A stretch of 64,000 nt of DNA, taken from the NCBI GenBank assembly GCA_937943625.1, contig CALEAD010000037.1, positions 1 to 64,000 on the forward strand, read 5' to 3'. The notes beneath the pieces were generated by a model. That model was not told the DNA's origin. It was given only the letters and a program-made list of their open reading frames with translations, and did not search any database. A program made the position numbers and the translations under genes. The DNA comes from an uncultured Anaerolineae bacterium. GTDB lineage: Bacteria > Chloroflexota > Anaerolineae > Promineifilales > Promineifilaceae. Each line of letters begins with the position of its first letter. Position 1 is the stretch's first letter. Below are positions 1-8,118 of this stretch, one piece after another.

Positions 1-470
1 GCAGAGTTGTTACGCAGGCCGCTCCCTGCGTTTTGGCAATGGGGTGATTCAATTGCCCCTACCGTTTTTCAAAGGCATTTGTTTTTCGTATTTTTGAGCC
101 ATTTCGGCTCTGATTGCACAATAGTTACGTTAACTTAATCCCTGACTGTCATTCCGAGCGGAGCCTGCGGCCCTGAGCGAAGTCGAATGGGGAGGAATCC
201 CTCTCCTTTTACAAGTGGCAGGGATTTCTCGTCGAAGACTCCTCGAAATGACATGGGAAGGTTTAGATTATTTTGTTAACAGCGTATTTAGGATGATCAT
301 AAGGAGCTGCATGGAGAAGGTACGGAGTTTCATAAGATTTTTTCTTTGTGGTTCTACAGGTCTTCTCTGTGACGCTCCGCGGGGCTGTCTTACTGTCTTA
401 CGTGAGTAGATACAAGGGTATAATTATGGAAAGGTATGGTGAATAGCCAATGGCTAATTGCCAATCCTAT
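1..470. other. Gene-free left edge with repeat remnants
   Basis: I see no convincing gene here. The stretch holds a palindromic repeat at 147-253 (listed separately), a TATAAT hexamer at 419-424 without a clear partner, and a short AATGGCTAATTGCCAAT heptad-like remnant around 445-465 next to the end of the following minus-strand gene. The short open frames in it have no recognisable domain and atypical composition. Confidence 0.6.
147..253. repeat. Palindromic REP-like element
   Basis: The element begins with TGTCATTCCGAG and ends with CTCGAAATGACA, which are inverted copies differing at one position. Between them lie GAGGAATCCC and a matching GGGATTTCTC, so the whole 107 bp can fold as one long hairpin. 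Elements with this CATTCCGAG/GAGGAATC signature are widespread non-coding palindromes in many phyla. Function unknown; no transposase is nearby. Confidence 0.7.
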
Positions 471-923
471 TCAAAAAATGGTGGGGAAAAGCGGCCGTTG
501 CCAGGGAATGCCTGCCAGCACGGCCAAAATAGCCAGGATGAAGAAGATAGCGGCCGTTTTGTGCTTACCCACGTCCGTCGTTGCTTTTTTAGACCGGGCA
601 CGCCCCACATGCGCCAGCACGACGGCAATCACCATAAGAAAGATGTGCTCCACGGCAAAAAAACGGTCTTCGGCATTGCGCATGATTTCACTAAAGTTGT
701 TTAATGCGTGCTGCGTGATGGGGCTGAGGACAAAGTAGAGCAGCAGTCCCAACAAAAGCTGCACGTCCATGCCGATGGTGAAGACCAGGCCAAACTGATC
801 GTCTACGGCCGTCCACCCCTTTTTGCGCCGCCAGCCAAGCAGGGCGCTGCCAATGGCCAGCAGTCCACCAATTAGAACTACCCAGCGAAAAATGTTGTGA
901 AAAGCTAATACAGTTGCATACAT
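471..923 (-). CDS. Small four-helix membrane protein, conserved hypothetical
   Basis: The 150-residue product has about four hydrophobic segments (roughly residues 10-30, 44-66, 88-108 and 124-140) separated by short basic loops, so it should sit in the cytoplasmic membrane. Two histidines in or next to helices (His9 in FHN and His92) are suggestive of cofactor or metal binding, as in small cytochrome b-like proteins, but no family motif is certain. The ATG at 923 is preceded by AGGAG at good spacing, and that ribosome-binding site lies at the end of the dispersed leader repeat (about 931-1055). The function is not known to me. Confidence 0.75.
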   Translation of the reverse strand: MYATVLAFHNIFRWVVLIGGLLAIGSALLGWRRKKGWTAVDDQFGLVFTIGMDVQLLLGLLLYFVLSPITQHALNNFSEIMRNAEDRFFAVEHIFLMVIAVVLAHVGRARSKKATTDVGKHKTAAIFFILAILAVLAGIPWQRPLFPTIF

Positions 924-930
924 GGTTGAA

Positions 931-1055
931 AACTCCTGTGAAAATGACCACCGACGGCCGACCGCCGACCGCCAACTGCGGTCTACCTTGTAAATGGAAC
1001 CTGCGTTACATTTTCATTCGTGGTGGTGTGCCCCACGTATGAAGTCCCCTTTGCA
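931..1055 (-). repeat. Leader repeat (family A) upstream of the membrane protein gene
   Basis: On the minus strand this reads from a CACACCACCACGAA block through GCAGGTTCCATTTACAAGG and GGTCGGCGGTCGG to GGTCATTTTCACAGGAG, then the start codon at 923. It matches, almost base for base and in the opposite orientation, the copy at 11895-12014. The last bases supply the Shine-Dalgarno-like AGGAG of the gene. Confidence 0.8.
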
Positions 1056-1082
1056 GATTTTGGATTACGGCGTAAAACCTGT

Positions 1083-2198
1083 TCAACCGGACTGGCTGAC
1101 CGACGAACCAGCCGATAGACTTTTATTACGGCCGTGCCACCAATAGGCAAAGAGCAGCAGGGCTGCCAGGGCGGCCAGCGCCGCCACTCGTTTTTCTTGT
1201 TCTGGTTGGCGCTCCAGGGCAAGCTGCGCCTCGCTTTCGGCAATCCAGGCGAACGTTTCTAACATACCGTTTTGTAGCGAGCGCGGCTGCCAGCCGAGTT
1301 CCAGGCGCGCTTTGTCGGCGCTGGCAATGTATGTGCTGCCCAGCGCCGCCATGGTTTCTGCGGCAAAGATGGGGGGCAGGTTGAGCGCCGGTTGCAGCAT
1401 GCCCATCAGCGGCGCCAGCGGGCGCAGCACGCTCCCTGGCAGGCGTAGCCTGGGCACGGGCTTGCCGGTGAGGTGACCCCAAAACTCGACCAACTCGCCC
1501 AGGGAAACGGCCGTACCCGTGAGAATATAACTTTCACCAATGCGCCCCTTTTCCACCAGTAGCAGCAGCGCGGCCGCCACATCTTCCACGTGCGTAAAGC
1601 TGAGCGTTGTTTCCGGCGCCGGAACCAGGGGAAAGCCACGATAAAAGAGGCGCATTTGCTGCGCGACCAGGCTGGTGTCACCAGGGCCATAGACACTGCC
1701 CGGCATGGCAATGATGATTGGCGCACCTTTTTGCAGCAGCGGCAACGCCACTTTGTAGTGCGCCAACCATTTGCTGCGCTCGTACTCGGTGGCAAAGGGG
1801 CCGGGGTAGTAATAGCTTTCATCCACAAGCTGCCCGCGCGTGTTGCCAAAGATGGCGATGCTGCTGAGGTACACGATTTTGCCCACGCCCAGTTCGTGCG
1901 CCAGGCGCAGAACGTTGCGCGTGCCCCCCACATTCACCATGTCTGCCTGCATGCGGTCAGGCACGCCAATCTTGAACCAGGCAGCCGCGTGAAATACCAC
2001 GTCGCTGCCGGTCATGCCGGCGCGCATAGATTCTTTGTCGGTAATGTCGCCAGAAACGGCCGTTGCCCCCAGGCTTTGCACCAGGTGTGTGCTTTCTGGC
2101 GAGCGTGCCAGGGCGTACACATCGTACCCTTTTTCACACAGTTGGCGGATCAGGTGGCGGCCAATGAACCCCGAACCGCCCGTTACAAATGCTTTCAT
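1083..2198 (-). CDS. NAD(P)-dependent epimerase/dehydratase, extended SDR family
   Basis: The protein has the extended-SDR nucleotide-binding motif GGSGFIG at residues 7-13, an acidic stretch near GDITD (50-54) and the catalytic YxxxK as YERSK at 139-143, with serines at 112-113 completing the triad. The body (about 320 residues) has the usual length for nucleoside-diphosphate-sugar epimerases, dihydroflavonol reductases and hopanoid-associated epimerases; the exact substrate cannot be told. An added C-terminal hydrophobic segment (about residues 332-350, with a basic residue at each side) suggests a tail anchor on the membrane. It is separately transcribed from its neighbours as far as I can see. 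Confidence 0.88.
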   Translation of the reverse strand: MKAFVTGGSGFIGRHLIRQLCEKGYDVYALARSPESTHLVQSLGATAVSGDITDKESMRAGMTGSDVVFHAAAWFKIGVPDRMQADMVNVGGTRNVLRLAHELGVGKIVYLSSIAIFGNTRGQLVDESYYYPGPFATEYERSKWLAHYKVALPLLQKGAPIIIAMPGSVYGPGDTSLVAQQMRLFYRGFPLVPAPETTLSFTHVEDVAAALLLLVEKGRIGESYILTGTAVSLGELVEFWGHLTGKPVPRLRLPGSVLRPLAPLMGMLQPALNLPPIFAAETMAALGSTYIASADKARLELGWQPRSLQNGMLETFAWIAESEAQLALERQPEQEKRVAALAALAALLLFAYWWHGRNKSLSAGSSVSQSG

Positions 2199-2459
2199 TG
2201 CTTAATCCTTTATCAGCCAGTCAGCTTATTACCTCGTCACCCCATCACCCCGTCACCTCTTCCCCACGGCTTGCCCAAGTTTGCCAGAGTATAGCATGTT
2301 GCGCAAAGGGCATAAAACTTTCTCAGCCCGCTTTGCTGTTTCTGGCACATTGCGTAGTGACCGGTACAATAACCGGTGAAGAGAATGAGCGATTGGAGAT
2401 TAGAGATTGGCGTATATAACCCAGGTGGGCGACCAGGGTTACATACGCAAGAAAGCGAT

Positions 2460-3473
2460 ATGAGCGATATACACACACCATCCGCGCGCCCTAGGTTGGC
2501 TTTTCTCTACACTGGACACGGGGCGCAATATGTAGGCATGGGGCGGGGATTGTTTGCCGCAGAGCCGGCCTTTCGCCAGGCACTAGAGGCGTGCAACAAC
2601 CTTATGCAAGGGGAATTGCTGCCCATCCTCTACCCTGACACCGACCCTGGGGATGCCTCACCGCTGCTGAAGGGCATGACCTATTCCCAACCTGCGCTGT
2701 TTGCGCTTGAGTATGCGCTGACTCAGCTTTGGCGCAACTGGGGCGTTTTGCCAGAGCTGGTGGCCGGGCACAGCGTGGGGGAATATGCTGCTGCCTGTGC
2801 CGCCGGTATTCTCAGCCTGGAAGATGCGCTGCAACTGGTTACGGCACGCGGGCGCATGATGGATGCGCTGCCGCAAAAGGGGCAGATGACGGCCGTTTTT
2901 GCGGATGAGGCGCGTGTACAGGAAGCAATTGCGCCGTATGCGGCGCAGGTGGCCATTGCTGTCATCAACGGACCGCAAAATGTGGTCATATCAGGCGCAG
3001 CGGCAGCCGTAGAGCAGGTGACGCAGCAACTGGCGGCGCAGCGCATTCGTGCACGACGGTTGATGGTGGCGCAGGCTTCCCATTCGCCGCTGGTAGAGCC
3101 AATGCTGGATGCGTTTGAGGCAGTAGCGGCCGGCGTGGTGCTGAAGCCACCGCAGATTGGCTACGTATCGGGGATGCTGGGTACGGCCGTTAACGGGCAC
3201 ACCCTCACCCAACCCGCCTACTGGCGTCAGCATCAGCGCCAAACGGTGCGCTTTGGCGACGCCGTACAGGCGCTGCTGGCAGCCGGCGCGCGCTGCTTTG
3301 TGGAAATTGGCCCAGACAACACGCTGCTAGGCATTGCCCGTCGCCTGCCCGGCGCCGAAGAGGCAGATGCGCTATGGCTGCCCTCCCTGGTCAAAGGCAA
3401 GCCTGACACAGAAACAGTGAACGCAAGCCTGCAGGCGTGGCAGGCGTGGCGGGCAGCGATCGCAGACCGGTAA
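2460..3473 (+). CDS. Free-standing PKS/FabD-type acyltransferase, first of a tandem pair
   Basis: This is an acyl-CoA:ACP acyltransferase fold. The active-site serine is in GHSVGE (residues 103-108, Ser105), and the second catalytic His is His207. Two positions are odd: the usual GQG near the N terminus is GHG (19-21), and the specificity motif that reads HAFH (malonyl) or YASH (methylmalonyl) in PKS domains reads QASH here (204-207). I start at ATG 2460 because the upstream open frame, which could begin at 2376, crosses an intergenic repeat and gives no recognisable domain. The next gene is a clear paralogue. No ketosynthase or ACP gene is adjacent, so the acyl acceptor is unknown; acpS lies about 8 kb away. 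Confidence 0.85.
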   Translation: MSDIHTPSARPRLAFLYTGHGAQYVGMGRGLFAAEPAFRQALEACNNLMQGELLPILYPDTDPGDASPLLKGMTYSQPALFALEYALTQLWRNWGVLPELVAGHSVGEYAAACAAGILSLEDALQLVTARGRMMDALPQKGQMTAVFADEARVQEAIAPYAAQVAIAVINGPQNVVISGAAAAVEQVTQQLAAQRIRARRLMVAQASHSPLVEPMLDAFEAVAAGVVLKPPQIGYVSGMLGTAVNGHTLTQPAYWRQHQRQTVRFGDAVQALLAAGARCFVEIGPDNTLLGIARRLPGAEEADALWLPSLVKGKPDTETVNASLQAWQAWRAAIADR

Positions 3474-3495
3474 TCAATCATTCCCCATTAACGAT

Positions 3496-4776
3496 ATGAT
3501 TCATGACACGTTGAAGAGAGACTTTACAAATTTTCGACCGCCGACGGCGGCCCACCTTTACACCTTCTCTGCCGCCACCGAAGAGGAACTGCGGCAGCGC
3601 GTGGCGCGCTTCTTGCCAGATGCGGCTGGCGCAGATGGCCAACGGCCGTTCCGCCTGGCACTGTGGGCCAGCGAGCAGGACGAAGCGGTGGCCAAAACGG
3701 CCGCTTTTTTGCGCGGAGATGCGCCCCAGGGCTGGGTCAGCGGCCAGGCGCCAGAAACGCCGCCCACCGTTGCTTTTCTCTGCACCGGGCAGGGGGCGCA
3801 ATACGTAGGCATGGGGCGCGCCCTGTATGAGACGGAACCGCGCTTTCGCCGGGCTTTAGATGCGTGTGCCGAAGGCTTACGGCCGTATTTGCCCATTCCT
3901 CTGCCGGATGTGCTATACCCGCCCGAAGGACAATCCAGCCCCATTGACGAAACAACTTACACCCAGCCCGCGCTCTTTGCCATTGAGTATGCCCTGGCGC
4001 AGCTCTGGCTGGCATGGGGCGTGCGACCTGCGGTGGTTTTAGGGCACAGCGTGGGTGAGTATGCGGCCGCGGCGCTGACCGGCGTCTTTAGCCTGGCGGA
4101 TGGGCTAAAGCTGATTGCCGCGCGCGGGCGGCTGATGGGGGCGCTGCCTGCCGGCGGCGCCATGGCGGCCGTTTTTGCCGACGAGGCAACCGTAGCAGCG
4201 GCGCTGGCCCCTTACGCCGACCGTGTCGCCATTGCCGCGCTAAACGGCCCGGCGCAAACGGTGATCTCTGGCGAGGAAACGGCCGTTACCCACATCCTCG
4301 ACACCCTGAAAAAAGCGCGTGTACGTGCCCGTCCTCTTGTTGTCTCTCACGCCTTCCACTCCCCGCTGATGGACCCTATGCTGGATGAATTTGCGCAAAT
4401 TGCCGCCACCGTGCGCTACCAGCCACCCCAAATTCCCCTTGTTTCCAATGTCACCGGCCGGTTGGCTACGCCAGAGTTGCTTGCCACAGCACAATACTGG
4501 CGCGACCATGCGCGCGCGGCCGTGCGCTTTGCCCCGGCCGTACAGACACTTTATGAGATGGGCATAGCCATTTTTCTGGAAATCGGCCCCCAGCCCCACC
4601 TGACCGGCATGGCGCGGCGCATTCCCAACGAGCGCGGCGGTGCGTCGCCATTGTTATTGCCCTCCATACAGCAGGGGGAGGATGCCTGGCAGGTACTGAT
4701 GCAAAGTTGGGCGCAGTTGTGGGTGTTGGGCGCAGCAGACTTGCCACCCACAATCGCCAATCTCTATTCGCGCTAA
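3496..4776 (+). CDS. Acyltransferase with PKS-type N-terminal linker, second of a tandem pair
   Basis: Residues 20-75 resemble the linker that precedes AT domains in modular polyketide synthases (a short strand, then an EEELRQRVARF helix), and residues 91-400 form the AT domain with GQG (98-100), the active-site Ser185 in GHSVGE and HAFH at 285-288. In PKS AT domains HAFH goes with malonyl-CoA, so malonyl transfer is the best guess. The N terminus is unusual: the first 15 or so residues are encoded by the left end of a dispersed MITE-like repeat, which also provides the ATG. The true start could instead lie further in. Its last 4 bases overlap the convergent ABC permease gene. Confidence 0.83.
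   Translation: MIHDTLKRDFTNFRPPTAAHLYTFSAATEEELRQRVARFLPDAAGADGQRPFRLALWASEQDEAVAKTAAFLRGDAPQGWVSGQAPETPPTVAFLCTGQGAQYVGMGRALYETEPRFRRALDACAEGLRPYLPIPLPDVLYPPEGQSSPIDETTYTQPALFAIEYALAQLWLAWGVRPAVVLGHSVGEYAAAALTGVFSLADGLKLIAARGRLMGALPAGGAMAAVFADEATVAAALAPYADRVAIAALNGPAQTVISGEETAVTHILDTLKKARVRARPLVVSHAFHSPLMDPMLDEFAQIAATVRYQPPQIPLVSNVTGRLATPELLATAQYWRDHARAAVRFAPAVQTLYEMGIAIFLEIGPQPHLTGMARRIPNERGGASPLLLPSIQQGEDAWQVLMQSWAQLWVLGAADLPPTIANLYSR
3504..3553 (+). repeat. Left end of the MITE-like repeat (family B) forming a gene start
   Basis: The bases TCATGACACGTTGAAGAGA followed by CTTTACAAATTTTCGACCGC closely match 24133-24172, the left end of a 96-bp element. The matching right end (AAATTGTAAAG) is missing here. 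The repeat runs into the acyltransferase reading frame, and the ATG at 3496 sits at its edge. Confidence 0.75.
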
Positions 4777-5579
4777 TAATGGGTCAGACTGCCATCGGCA
4801 CGTGCCTGCTCGACAGCGTAGCGAAAGAGCAGCAGGGAGAGGGGAAAGAGGAGCAGGCAGAAGAGCAGCAGCACAAGCAGGTCGGGGGCCAATTCGCCCC
4901 AGCCCGCACCGCTGAGCAGCGCCAGGCGCATGGCGCGCAAGGCATAGGTGATGGGTAGTAGCCGCGCCAGCCATTGCAGCCACTCTGGCAAAATTTCAAT
5001 AGGGTAGTAGACGCCGCTAACCAGGTTGGCCAGGTTGCCTAGCAGCGCGGTGATGGGGTCGCCGCGCTTGATGACCATGATGACGCTGGCGGCCATGATG
5101 CCGATGCTGGCAAAAGCAATGATGCCCAGCATCAGGCTGAGCAGTGCCCCCAGCAGGTTGGCCTGTGCCAGGTTCAGGTCGAGCAGCAGCACGCCAATAA
5201 GCAGATAAACCAGCACGCGAAAGGTGGTGTAGGTGTAGCTCCACAAGGATGAGCCGACAATGAGCAGGGAAACGGCCGTTGGCGTCATCATCATTGCCTC
5301 CAGCGTGCCGGTGGTTTGCGCCTGGCGCAGGGCAGCGGCAAACCCGGTGAGACCGGTGCTGAAGTAGCCGCCCAGGGCAATGCCAATCAGCACAAAGGCA
5401 AAATAGTCGCCCCCGTAAGCGCCAAGCAGGGGAGCGGCGCTGGGGTTGATGAGCTGCGCCAGAAAGTAGAAGATGAGGACGCGGAAAAGAATGCCCCCCA
5501 GCCCCAGGATAAAGCTCACGCGGTAGCTGGTTTCGCTGTAGAAGTCGCGCACGAGGAAGGCGTACAGGCGGCGAATCAT
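4773..5579 (-). CDS. ABC-2 type transporter permease
   Basis: The 268-residue protein starts with a short cytoplasmic RDF segment, followed by six predicted membrane helices, the topology of ABC-2 exporter permeases. A loop ending YYPIEILPEWLQWLARLLP near residue 200 is typical of this family, which exports drugs, polysaccharides or lipids and includes DrrB and NodJ. Its ATG overlaps the TGA of the ATPase gene by 4 bp (5576-5579), so the two are translationally coupled. The substrate is unknown. Confidence 0.9.
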   Translation of the reverse strand: MIRRLYAFLVRDFYSETSYRVSFILGLGGILFRVLIFYFLAQLINPSAAPLLGAYGGDYFAFVLIGIALGGYFSTGLTGFAAALRQAQTTGTLEAMMMTPTAVSLLIVGSSLWSYTYTTFRVLVYLLIGVLLLDLNLAQANLLGALLSLMLGIIAFASIGIMAASVIMVIKRGDPITALLGNLANLVSGVYYPIEILPEWLQWLARLLPITYALRAMRLALLSGAGWGELAPDLLVLLLFCLLLFPLSLLLFRYAVEQARADGSLTHY

Positions 5580-6547
5580 GGGGCGCTTTGGGTAAAGTGG
5601 GCAAAGACCTCTTCCAGGCTGGGCGAGGTGACTTCAACCTGGGTAATAGGGTATGGCTGGAGCTGCTGCAGCACGGCCGTTAACTCTCCTCCTGCTTCGG
5701 TTGCGGCAAAGCGTAAGCGGATGCGGCCGTCTGGCAACAACTCCCTGCTGGCCTGAAATTGCGCGCGCAGGTGAGCGCATACGGCCGTATCTACCCCCTC
5801 GACCGTCAATTCATACAGCCGCTGTGGGCGCAGCTGCTGCCGCAGCTGGGTTGGCGCACCAATAGCGCGAATTTGCCCCTGGTGCATCAGCGCCACGCGC
5901 TGGCACAGCTTTTCCGCTTCCGCCAGGTCATGCGTGATGAGAAAGACAGTCATGCCCTGTTCTGCTTGCAGGCGCAGGATCAGCTCGTGCAGGCGCTGCG
6001 TGGCCATCGGGTCCAGGCTGCGGCTTGGCTCATCCAGAAACAGAATGCGTGGACGGTGCAGCAGCGCGCGGGCAATGGCCAGCCGCTGACGCATGCCGCT
6101 GGAAAAGCTGCTAAAGCGGCGTTCGGCTACGGCTTGCAGCTCCACATCGGCCAACACCTGCTGCACACGCTCCCTGGCAGTACGGCCGTGCAGCCCGTGC
6201 AGCGCGGCGAAAAAGTCCAGGTTCTGCCGCGCTGAAAGCCGCCAAAAAAAGCTGCGTTCGTCAGAAACCACCAGCCCCACAGCGGCGCGGATGGCGCTGG
6301 CCGCTGTCAGGTCATGCCCGGCCACGCGCGCGCGCCCAGCGGTTGGCTGGATGAGCGTGCAGAGCATTTTCACCAGCGTGGTTTTGCCTGCCCCATTTGG
6401 CCCCAGCAGGCCAAACAGCTCGCCGGGGGACAAAGAGAGGTGAATGGGGGAAACGGCCGTAATCGGCGTCCCTCGCGCCAGCCGCCGCCAGCCCCCTGGC
6501 TGCTTATACACCTTTGTCAGCCCCTCAACCTCAATTGCCCAATCCAT
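5576..6547 (-). CDS. ABC-2 exporter ATP-binding protein
   Basis: This 323-residue ATPase has a Walker A motif GPNGAGKT (residues 49-56), an ABC signature in the slightly changed form FSSGMRQRLAIARAL, and a Walker B in ILFLDEPSRSLDP, followed by a DrrA-type C-terminal region. It should energise the permease encoded just downstream. I chose ATG 6547 (protein MDWAIEVEGL) because the frame upstream of it, up to 6703, overlaps the divergent promoter region and has no family similarity. The pair is divergent from the M16 peptidase gene. Confidence 0.9.
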   Translation of the reverse strand: MDWAIEVEGLTKVYKQPGGWRRLARGTPITAVSPIHLSLSPGELFGLLGPNGAGKTTLVKMLCTLIQPTAGRARVAGHDLTAASAIRAAVGLVVSDERSFFWRLSARQNLDFFAALHGLHGRTARERVQQVLADVELQAVAERRFSSFSSGMRQRLAIARALLHRPRILFLDEPSRSLDPMATQRLHELILRLQAEQGMTVFLITHDLAEAEKLCQRVALMHQGQIRAIGAPTQLRQQLRPQRLYELTVEGVDTAVCAHLRAQFQASRELLPDGRIRLRFAATEAGGELTAVLQQLQPYPITQVEVTSPSLEEVFAHFTQSAP

Positions 6548-6639
6548 ACGCTCAAGTCTACCTGGGGGAGGCAGGTTTGCAAGGGGAGGCCTCTGGCTAC
6601 GATTCCCACCATTCCCCCCACATTCTGCAAAAATACCGC

Positions 6640-6645
6640 TATAAT
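6640..6645 (+). promoter_or_regulatory. Probable -10 box upstream of the M16 peptidase gene
   Basis: A perfect TATAAT lies 7 bases before an ATG at 6653. That ATG opens a 22-codon frame that ends at 6721, overlapping the start of the peptidase at 6696. The same 7-base spacing is seen before the membrane protein gene at 49760, so the transcript may begin at or near an AUG. No clear -35 box was identified. Confidence 0.45.
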
Positions 6646-6695
6646 TCCCCGCATGGCTGAATTGACTCATAAAGAAGTCCTTTTCAAGGAACCCT

Positions 6696-7985
6696 ATGCC
6701 CAATCATTACCCCGTTCATAAAACAATTCTCGACAATGGCCTGACCGTCATCCTCAAAGAGATGCACCATGCGCCCGTGATCAGCTTCATGATCTGGTAC
6801 CGCGTGGGCAGCCGTAACGAAGTGCCCGGCATCACCGGCATTTCCCACTGGCTGGAGCACATGATGTTCAAAGGCACTCCCAACTTTCCTGGCAGCCAGC
6901 TAGATCGCATGATCTCGCGCGAAGGCGGGTACTGGAACGCCTTTACCTGGTTGGACTTTACCGCCTACTACGAGACCATGCCTGCTGGCCGCATAGACCT
7001 GGCGCTGCGCCTGGAGGCTGATCGCTTGCAAAATGCGCTGATTACGCCAGAGGAGACGGAGTCGGAGCGCACTGTCATCCTCTCAGAGCGCAGCATGTAT
7101 GAGAATGACCCCCGTTTTTGCCTGAGCGAGGAACTGACGGCCGTTGCTTTTCGCGTTCACCCCTACCACCACGAAGTCATTGGCGATGAGGCAGATTTGC
7201 GCAACATGACCCATGCCGACTTGCTGCGTCATTACCGGCGCTACTATGCGCCGAACAACGCCATTATTGTGGCCGTTGGCGATTTTGCTACCGCTGAGAT
7301 GCTGGCGCGCATAAAGAGCCTGTTCGGCGCCATTCCCCCAGGCGAACCGCTGCCCCCCATTGTGCGGCAAGAGCCGCTCCAGCGCGGCGAGCGGCGCATC
7401 ATGCTGCACGGCCCGGCAGACGCCGCCTACCTCACCCATGCCTACAGAGCGCCTGCCGCTGATCATGCGGACTATTTTGTCCTGACGTTGCTCAATGCTG
7501 CCTTTGCCGGGGGCAGCAGCCTGGGCATGTTTGGCGGCGCCGGCAGCAACAAAAGCTCGCGCCTGTACAAGGCGCTGGTGGAAACAGACCTGGCAGCAGC
7601 GGCATACGGCAGCCTGGGGCCAACGCGCGACCCCTTTCTGTACACCATCAGTGCTGTCGCGCGACACGGCCGTTCGCTAACGGCCGTTGAAGAAGCACTG
7701 GATGCCGAACTGACACGGCTAGAGACTAACCCCATCACTGCGGCCGAACTGGCTAAGGCGCTCAAGCGCGCCAAAGCGGAGTTTGTGTTGGTCGGCGAAA
7801 GCATTACCGGGCAGGCACAGTTACTGGGCATGGCCGAAGCCGTCGTGGGTGACTACCGCTGGTTCGAAGACGTGCTGGCGCGATTGAGCAGCGTCACCCT
7901 GGATGACATTGAGCGCGTGCGCCACACTTACCTGCGCAAAAGCGCGCGTACCGTTGGCTGGTACCAGCCCAATGGTATGCTCTAA
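6696..7985 (+). CDS. M16 family zinc peptidase, catalytic subunit
   Basis: The inverted zinc motif HxxEH appears as HWLEH at residues 51-55, and the downstream glutamate ligand lies in the ESERTVILSE helix (about 124-131). The length of 429 residues matches the short M16B type, which works as a heterodimer with a non-catalytic partner. The partner is encoded two genes downstream (9954-11219). M16B peptidases degrade or process peptides. An AAGGA box lies 6 bases or so before the ATG. A SpoIIE-type phosphatase gene separates the two subunit genes, which is unusual. Confidence 0.93.
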   Translation: MPNHYPVHKTILDNGLTVILKEMHHAPVISFMIWYRVGSRNEVPGITGISHWLEHMMFKGTPNFPGSQLDRMISREGGYWNAFTWLDFTAYYETMPAGRIDLALRLEADRLQNALITPEETESERTVILSERSMYENDPRFCLSEELTAVAFRVHPYHHEVIGDEADLRNMTHADLLRHYRRYYAPNNAIIVAVGDFATAEMLARIKSLFGAIPPGEPLPPIVRQEPLQRGERRIMLHGPADAAYLTHAYRAPAADHADYFVLTLLNAAFAGGSSLGMFGGAGSNKSSRLYKALVETDLAAAAYGSLGPTRDPFLYTISAVARHGRSLTAVEEALDAELTRLETNPITAAELAKALKRAKAEFVLVGESITGQAQLLGMAEAVVGDYRWFEDVLARLSSVTLDDIERVRHTYLRKSARTVGWYQPNGML

Positions 7986-7994
7986 AAGCGCCTG

Positions 7995-8075
7995 CCCATC
8001 TTTTCGGCCGTTGTTGACCGGTTGGCTGGCTTGTTACCTGACCAACTAGCCAACGAACTTCTCAATAACGCCACA
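7995..8075. repeat. GGTTGG-type palindromic repeat remnant
   Basis: The sequence has GACCGGTTGGCTGGCTTGTTA followed by GACCAACTAGCCAACGAAC, an imperfect inverted repeat rich in GGTTGG/CCAACC. It belongs to the same family as the better copies at 27659, 49634 and 52233. It ends just before the promoter-like sequence of the phosphatase gene. Confidence 0.5.
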
Positions 8076-8103
8076 AAGACGCTGCCCACTTGTGTCCCTG
8101 TGC

Positions 8104-8109
8104 TACAAT
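8104..8109 (+). promoter_or_regulatory. Probable -10 box of the GAF/PP2C phosphatase gene
   Basis: TACAAT, preceded by GTGC (a weak extended -10), lies 9 bases before ATG 8119, and no Shine-Dalgarno sequence is present between them. This suggests a leaderless or nearly leaderless transcript. The arrangement resembles TGTGCTAAAAT before ATG 49760. Confidence 0.45.
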
Positions 8110-8118
8110 AGAGCCGCT

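Noticed and set aside
147-253. Insertion sequence
   Set aside because: It has inverted ends but is only 107 bp, has no open frame, and fits a REP-type hairpin.
436-738. Plus-strand frame antisense to the first membrane protein
   Set aside because: The minus-strand frame has a good signal of four helices and a proper RBS, and the plus-strand frame has neither.
1590-2294. A 234-codon open frame on the plus strand across the SDR epimerase gene
   Set aside because: It is antisense to a clear gene, has no recognisable domain and is a by-product of high GC and missing stops on the opposite strand. Similar antisense frames at 5316-5756, 16525-16962 and 34189-34878 were dropped for the same reason.
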